Source of the DNA: Methylobacteriaceae bacterium
GTDB taxonomy: Bacteria; Pseudomonadota; Alphaproteobacteria; Rhizobiales; Beijerinckiaceae
Assembly: GCA_019247255.1 (NCBI GenBank)
Contig: JAFAPJ010000564.1
Coordinates: 1 to 8,756, forward strand
DNA length: 8,756 nucleotides
Direction of reading: 5' to 3'
A program made the position numbers and the translations under genes. This document shows, one piece after another, positions 4,474-8,756 of this stretch (positions are counted from its first letter, which is position 1; each line of letters begins with the position of its first letter). Below the pieces are notes generated by a model. The model was not told the DNA's origin, ran no database searches, and saw only the letters and a program-made list of their open reading frames with translations.

Positions 4474-6378
4474 TCACGATTCGCCGCCGATCGCGCGGCG
4501 GATGTTCTCGGGATAGGTCCGTACCCCGAGCTTCGCCTGCGCGTCCGCGATGTATTCGGAGAGGAGATCGTCGGCGAGCGCGGAGCGCAGGCGCTCCTCC
4601 GTCGCGGCCGCGTCCTGCGTCGTCGTGACGAAGGGCGGGACCGTCGCGCTCGCGACCCTGAACACGACCCGGGCCCCCGCCTGGCTCTCCGCGTCCGCTG
4701 CCTGGCCGACGGGCGTCGCGAAGATCCGGGCGACCGCGTTCGCCGGGAGGTTCGGCGCAGGCTGGGCGCGGGCGAGGTCTGAGACCGACACGACCTCGGT
4801 GCCGAGCTCCTTGGCGACCGCCTCCAGGGCCTCGCCCTTGCCGAGCCGATCCATGATCGTCCGGGCCTTCTCGGACAGCAGGCGGGCGGTCTCGTCGGAC
4901 CGCCAATCGGCCGCGACGCGCTCGCGCACCTCGGCGAGCGTCCGGTCGCGCGCCGGCTCGATGCCCGTGACCTCGAACCAGGCATAGCCGCCGCCGGGGA
5001 GGCGGAGCGCTTCGGTGTCCGCCCCAATATCGGCGCGGAAGGCCGCCTGAAGGAGGCTTGCCTGGTCGGGCAGCCCGACGATCGGCTGCCCGTCCTTGCC
5101 GGTGCCCGTGCGGTCGATCGCCGGCATGCGGGTGAGCTCGAGGCCGCGCTCCTTGGCGACCTCCCCGAGCGGCTTCGCGGAGGCCCGCTGGTCCTCAATC
5201 GCGTCATGGACCTGCTCGATCCGCGAACGGGCTGCCTCCCGGGCAAGGTCGCGCTTCAGCTCGTCCTTGACCTCGTCGAAGGGCTTCAGCGTGCCCGGCT
5301 CGACGCGCGTGACCCGGACGATCACGGGCCCGAACCGTCCGTCGAGCACGGGCGTGACGCCGCCGGCGGCGAGCGTGAAGGCGGCGTCGGCCGTCGCCGG
5401 ATCGAGCACCTCGCCGCGCGCGAAGGTGCCGAGCGTCAGCGTGCTCTCGTCGATCCCGCGCTCCTTCGCGACCTCCTCGAAGGGCGTGCCGGCCTTGAGC
5501 TTCTCCTCGGCGGCCGCGGCCGCGTCGCGGCTCGGGAACACGATCTGCTGGATGGTCCGCTTCTCGGGGCTGCCGAAGCGGCTGTCCTTCGCGCGCTCGT
5601 AGGCGCGGCGCGCCTCGTCGTCGCTGACCGCATCCGGCTTCGCGAGCGTCCCCGCGTCGAGCACGAGGACGTTGATCGCTCGGTATTCCGGCGCCCGGTA
5701 GGTCGCGCGTCGCTGGTCGAAGAAGCTTTGAAGCCCGGCGTCGTCGGGCGTCGATAGCTCGCCGACGCTCGTCGGGGCGAGAACCACGAACTCCACGCCT
5801 CGCCGCTCAGCCCCGTAGCGATGCACCGCCTCGCGCATCGCGAGCGGCACCGCGAGGTCGCCCGTCAGCGCCTCGACGAGCTGCTGACGCGCCAGGATCG
5901 TGCGCTGCTCGCGGACGAACTGCCCCTCGGCGATGCCGTTCGACCGCAGCAGCTCCGTGAAGGTCGCGCGGTTGAACTGGCCGTTCGGCCCCCGGAAGGT
6001 CGGGTCGTTCTGGATGGACTGGACGACGAGCGCGTCCGGCACGCTGAGCCCGAGCTCGCGCACCTTCTGGTCGATCGCCGCCTCCGAGACGAGGCGCGAC
6101 AGGACGCGCCCCTCGAGGCCGATCGCGCGCGCGAGCTCGGGCGTGATCGGCTGCCGCGTGCGGCGCGCGAGATTCTGGAACTCGGTCTGGTACGCCGTGC
6201 GGAAGGCCTCTCCCGTCACGTCCACCTCGCCCACCCGGGCCACCTGCGTGCGCACCGAACCCCGGAAGATGTCGCCGATGCCCCAGATCGCGAAGGACAC
6301 GATCAGGATCCCGAAGAGCAGGGCGATGATGACGCGGCCGACGATGCTGCGGCCGATCCGGTTGATCCCTTGGAGCAT
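4474..6378 (-). CDS. ppiD: PpiD/SurA-like peptidylprolyl isomerase, membrane-anchored periplasmic folding factor
   Basis: This 634-residue protein matches the length and plan of alphaproteobacterial PpiD. It has a short cytoplasmic N-terminus and one membrane anchor at about 13-33 (VGRVIIALLFGILIVSFAIW). A SurA_N-like chaperone region runs over about 40-200, including NDPTFRGPNGQFNRATF, which is very characteristic. A parvulin-like domain lies at about 272-361, followed by a long periplasmic C-terminus ending in LGVRTYPENIRRAIGGES. PpiD sits at the Sec translocon exit and helps newly exported proteins fold. The parvulin domain looks degenerate: the first strand reads RTIQQIVF where active parvulins have a catalytic His (as in SHILV), and the GGDLG loop is missing. 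Activity as a true isomerase is therefore doubtful; E. coli PpiD is also reported to lack it. The ATG at 6378 is preceded by AGGA. It is divergent from tpiA and followed by trpE. Confidence 0.93.
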   Translation of the reverse strand: MLQGINRIGRSIVGRVIIALLFGILIVSFAIWGIGDIFRGSVRTQVARVGEVDVTGEAFRTAYQTEFQNLARRTRQPITPELARAIGLEGRVLSRLVSEAAIDQKVRELGLSVPDALVVQSIQNDPTFRGPNGQFNRATFTELLRSNGIAEGQFVREQRTILARQQLVEALTGDLAVPLAMREAVHRYGAERRGVEFVVLAPTSVGELSTPDDAGLQSFFDQRRATYRAPEYRAINVLVLDAGTLAKPDAVSDDEARRAYERAKDSRFGSPEKRTIQQIVFPSRDAAAAAEEKLKAGTPFEEVAKERGIDESTLTLGTFARGEVLDPATADAAFTLAAGGVTPVLDGRFGPVIVRVTRVEPGTLKPFDEVKDELKRDLAREAARSRIEQVHDAIEDQRASAKPLGEVAKERGLELTRMPAIDRTGTGKDGQPIVGLPDQASLLQAAFRADIGADTEALRLPGGGYAWFEVTGIEPARDRTLAEVRERVAADWRSDETARLLSEKARTIMDRLGKGEALEAVAKELGTEVVSVSDLARAQPAPNLPANAVARIFATPVGQAADAESQAGARVVFRVASATVPPFVTTTQDAAATEERLRSALADDLLSEYIADAQAKLGVRTYPENIRRAIGGES

Positions 6379-6388
6379 GCTTCCTGAA

Positions 6389-6425
6389 CCTCTCGGGGTC
6401 GGCGATTAGCGCATGGGCCGAGAGG
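6389..6425. promoter_or_regulatory. Inverted repeat upstream of ppiD
   Basis: CCTCTCGG (6389-6396) and CCGAGAGG (6418-6425) are perfect 8-base inverted arms separated by 21 bases, starting 10 bases upstream of the ppiD ATG. On the minus strand a possible -10 element, TAATCG (6408-6403), lies at the centre, with a poor -35 (TTTCCG) 17 bases further upstream. It could be an operator flanking the promoter. If transcription starts further upstream, it could be a leader hairpin whose arm CCGAGAGG contains a Shine-Dalgarno-like GAGAGG. Confidence 0.35.
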
Positions 6426-6458
6426 CGGAAAGGCGTCGCGGCCCGCGCAGTGCCCGCG

Positions 6459-6487
6459 TTGCCCGTCTCGCGGCGGGCTGTTACCCG
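6459..6487 (+). promoter_or_regulatory. Possible promoter of tpiA
   Basis: TTGCCC (6459-6464), a 17-base spacer, then TACCCG (6482-6487). The -35-like element is fair and the -10-like element weak. It is placed about 27 bases before the tpiA ATG. The call is by eye; the same TTGCCC -35 is seen before tetR. Confidence 0.25.
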
Positions 6488-6513
6488 CGCCGGGACGAGG
6501 AGACGCGTGAGGC

Positions 6514-7278
6514 ATGGGTACGGGACGGCGGCCGCTGGTCGCGGGCAATTGGAAGATGAACGGCCTGCGCGCGCATCTGGCGCTCGTCGGCGAGGTCCGC
6601 GCCGGCTACGACCCCGGTCTCGCCCGCTCGGTCGATCTCCTGGTCTGCCCCCCTGCGACGCTGCTCCACGCGGTCGCTGAGGCTGCGCGGGGGTCCGGCA
6701 TCGCGGTCGGCGGCCAGGACGCGCATCCGCTGGCGGCGGGCGCCTTCACGGGCGATCTCTCGGCCGAGATGCTGGCCGATGCCGGGGCGAGCCACGTCAT
6801 CCTCGGCCATTCGGAGCGGCGCGAGGGCCATGCCGAGACCGACGCCCTCGTGCGCGAGAAGGCGTTCGCGGCGATCCGGGCCGGGCTCGTCCCGGTGATC
6901 TGCGTCGGCGAGACCTTGGCCGAGCGGGAAGGTGGCCGCGCGATCGCGGTCGTGACCGGCCAGATCCGCGGCTCCGTGCCGGACGACGCCCGGCCGGACC
7001 GGACGGTCGTCGCCTACGAGCCCGTCTGGGCGATCGGGACCGGTCGCACCCCGACGGTCGCGGACGTCGCCGAGATGCACGCGGCGATCCGCGCCGAGCT
7101 CGCGGCCCGCATGGGCGGGGGCGCGGAGGACGTGCGCATCCTTTACGGCGGCTCGGTGAAGCCCGGCAACGCGCGCGAGCTCCTCGCGGTCGAGAACGTC
7201 GACGGCGCGCTCGTCGGGGGCGCGAGCCTGGTGGCGGCCGACTTCCTGGCGATCGCACGGGCGGCCGACCGGAGCTGA
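6514..7278 (+). CDS. tpiA: Triosephosphate isomerase
   Basis: TpiA interconverts dihydroxyacetone phosphate and glyceraldehyde 3-phosphate in the cytoplasm, serving glycolysis, gluconeogenesis and the Calvin cycle where present. At 254 residues it is full length for a single-domain TIM barrel. All catalytic elements are visible: GNWKMNG at 11-17 with N12 and K14, the electrophilic H99 in ILGHSERR, and the base E169 in [15 protein letters not shown], which also contains the flexible loop 6 (about 171-179). The phosphate-gripping segments YGGSV (211-215) and GALVGGASL (231-239) are also present. The ATG at 6514 gives the expected short N-terminus before VAGNWKMNG, and GAGGAG (6497-6502) lies 11 bases upstream. 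It is divergent from ppiD and heads the order tpiA-secG-pyrG, common in alphaproteobacteria; a GC-rich hairpin follows it. Confidence 0.97.
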   Translation: MGTGRRPLVAGNWKMNGLRAHLALVGEVRAGYDPGLARSVDLLVCPPATLLHAVAEAARGSGIAVGGQDAHPLAAGAFTGDLSAEMLADAGASHVILGHSERREGHAETDALVREKAFAAIRAGLVPVICVGETLAEREGGRAIAVVTGQIRGSVPDDARPDRTVVAYEPVWAIGTGRTPTVADVAEMHAAIRAELAARMGGGAEDVRILYGGSVKPGNARELLAVENVDGALVGGASLVAADFLAIARAADRS

Positions 7279-7286
7279 GCGGCGGC

Positions 7287-7309
7287 GCCGGGCCGCGCTG
7301 CCGCCCGGC
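7287..7309 (+). terminator. GC-rich hairpin between tpiA and secG
   Basis: GCCGGGC (7287-7293) and GCCCGGC (7303-7309) form a perfect 7-base stem with a 9-base loop, 8 bases after the tpiA stop. The sequence that follows (CCTTCAATC) has no T run, so termination would be partial at best. It could also protect the upstream mRNA 3' end after processing. Confidence 0.4.
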
Positions 7310-7311
7310 CC

Positions 7312-7340
7312 TTCAATCGCCACATCCCGCATGCTAGAGC
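7312..7340 (+). promoter_or_regulatory. Possible promoter of secG
   Basis: TTCAAT (7312-7317), 17 bases, then TAGAGC (7335-7340) would place a start about 35 bases before the secG ATG. Both elements are weak matches. The 104-base gap with a hairpin before it makes a separate secG promoter plausible, but this is tentative. Confidence 0.22.
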
Positions 7341-7382
7341 GCCGCCGAGCGTCGCGGCGTCGCGCTGCCGCCAGGTTTCCCC

Positions 7383-7799
7383 ATGCAATCCGTTCTCATC
7401 GTCGTCCACCTCCTGATCGTGCTCGCCCTCATCGGCGTCGTGCTCCTCCAGCGCTCCGAAGGTGGGCTCGGGCTCGGCGGGGGCGGCTCGGGCGGCGTGT
7501 CGGGCTTCCTCACGGGCCGCGGCCAGGCGAACGCCCTGACCCGGGCGACAGCGATCCTCGCGGGCCTCTTCTTCCTGACGAGCCTGGCGCTCGGCATCCT
7601 GGCGCATCGCGGCGCCGCGCCGCGCTCCATCTTCGACGGGGCGACGCCGGCCGCCGGCTCAGCGCCGGCTCAGGCTCCTGGCGCGCAGGGTCCGGGCGTG
7701 CTCGAGCAGCTTCAGCAGCTCCAGGGGCAGACATCCGGTGCGCCGGCCCCTGCCGCACCCGAGACGCCGTCGGCCCCCGCCGTTCCGCAATCGCGCTGA
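7383..7799 (+). CDS. secG: Preprotein translocase subunit SecG
   Basis: SecG is the small non-essential subunit of the SecYEG channel in the inner membrane and assists SecA-driven export. The 138-residue protein has the family topology: membrane segment 1 at about 3-22, the conserved loop LLQRSEGGLGLGGG (21-34) and GFLTGRGQANALTRATAILA (41-60), then membrane segment 2 at about 55-74. From residue 78 on it carries an Ala/Pro/Gln-rich tail (QAPGAQGPG, LEQLQQLQGQ, PAPAAPETP), longer than in enterobacterial SecG but of a type usual in alphaproteobacteria. The ATG at 7383 is clear from the hydrophobic N-terminus, with a modest AGG about 8 bases upstream. It lies between tpiA and pyrG on the same strand, with 104- and 113-base gaps. 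Functionally it pairs with nearby PpiD, which acts at the same translocon, although that gene is divergent. Confidence 0.95.
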   Translation: MQSVLIVVHLLIVLALIGVVLLQRSEGGLGLGGGGSGGVSGFLTGRGQANALTRATAILAGLFFLTSLALGILAHRGAAPRSIFDGATPAAGSAPAQAPGAQGPGVLEQLQQLQGQTSGAPAPAAPETPSAPAVPQSR

Positions 7800-7839
7800 G
7801 GCGTGACGCGGCGGCCCGGAGCCTCCGCCACCCACAGGC

Positions 7840-7848
7840 TGTGGATCA
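7840..7848 (-). promoter_or_regulatory. Single DnaA-box-like 9-mer upstream of pyrG
   Basis: The minus strand reads TGATCCACA, one base from the DnaA consensus TTATCCACA and identical to the Caulobacter G-box form. It overlaps a small perfect hairpin, CCACA-GGC-TGTGG (7832-7844), in the secG-pyrG gap. A single box is weak evidence for DnaA control, and chance is the default explanation. Confidence 0.25.
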
Positions 7849-7900
7849 TCGGGGGACGACCGAGCGGGCGGCGCTGGCCAAGCCCGCGCGCCCGCAGTAA

Positions 7901-8756
<856 letters not shown>

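Noticed and set aside
2772..4628. Long plus-strand open frame (618 codons) opposite trpE
   Set aside because: It lies antisense to trpE, which has full family motifs. Its translation is rich in Arg, Ala, Gly and His with no recognisable domain, as expected for a shadow frame in GC-rich DNA.
4446..5246. N-terminal extension of trpE to 5246
   Set aside because: This part is an out-of-frame reading of ppiD, rich in Arg and Ser. The GTG at 4445 gives the expected TrpE N-terminus and length.
6473..6488. GCGGG-CTGTTA-CCCGC stem upstream of tpiA
   Set aside because: Five-base GC stem that does not extend; overlaps the weak promoter guess and is likely chance in this base composition.
6481..7332. 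Minus-strand open frame (283 codons) opposite tpiA
   Set aside because: Antisense shadow of tpiA, which has all catalytic residues in place.

Overview
This is a GC-rich chromosomal window from a bacterium that looks like an alphaproteobacterium, most likely order Hyphomicrobiales (Rhizobiales), in the Methylobacterium/Bosea/Salinarimonas direction. That placement is inferred from protein style and gene order: a ClpA ending in the alphaproteobacterial tail PKVPLVRA, a ppiD-trpE pair divergent from tpiA-secG-pyrG, and a stand-alone TrpE instead of the fused TrpEG of Rhizobium-type genomes. No rRNA, tRNA, CRISPR array or insertion sequence was found. No gene-free stretch exceeds 300 bases; the longest gaps are about 135 bases and hold regulatory sequence.

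Layout. (1) 1-725: the 3' end of clpA, overlapped by a small gene for a single-pass membrane protein with a His-rich, internally repeated N-terminus. (2) 735-2895: an accessory-looking module. A minus-strand gene encodes a 482-residue fusion of an Asp-nucleophile alpha/beta-hydrolase and a carboxymuconolactone decarboxylase/AhpD-like domain. It is divergent from a TetR-family regulator gene. Their shared 136-base intergenic region carries two inverted repeats of the same form, ACCG-N6-CGGT, one near each start codon. (3) 2922-6378, minus strand: ppiD (periplasmic folding factor) followed after 28 bases by trpE (anthranilate synthase component I), probably one transcript. (4) 6514-8756, plus strand: tpiA, secG and the first 281 codons of pyrG, a widespread alphaproteobacterial order; pyrG runs off the end of the window.

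The core genes serve protein quality control (ClpA), tryptophan synthesis (TrpE), envelope protein folding (PpiD), glycolysis (TpiA), protein export (SecG) and CTP synthesis (PyrG), and are ordinary members of their families. The least ordinary part is the hydrolase/TetR module. Its hydrolase has a complete Asp/Asp/His catalytic set. Its C-terminal AhpD-like domain has lost both cysteines of the usual CxxC motif, and the whole protein contains no cysteine. The module sits where many alphaproteobacteria would continue trpE into trpG-trpD-trpC, so it may be an insertion or a rearrangement junction.
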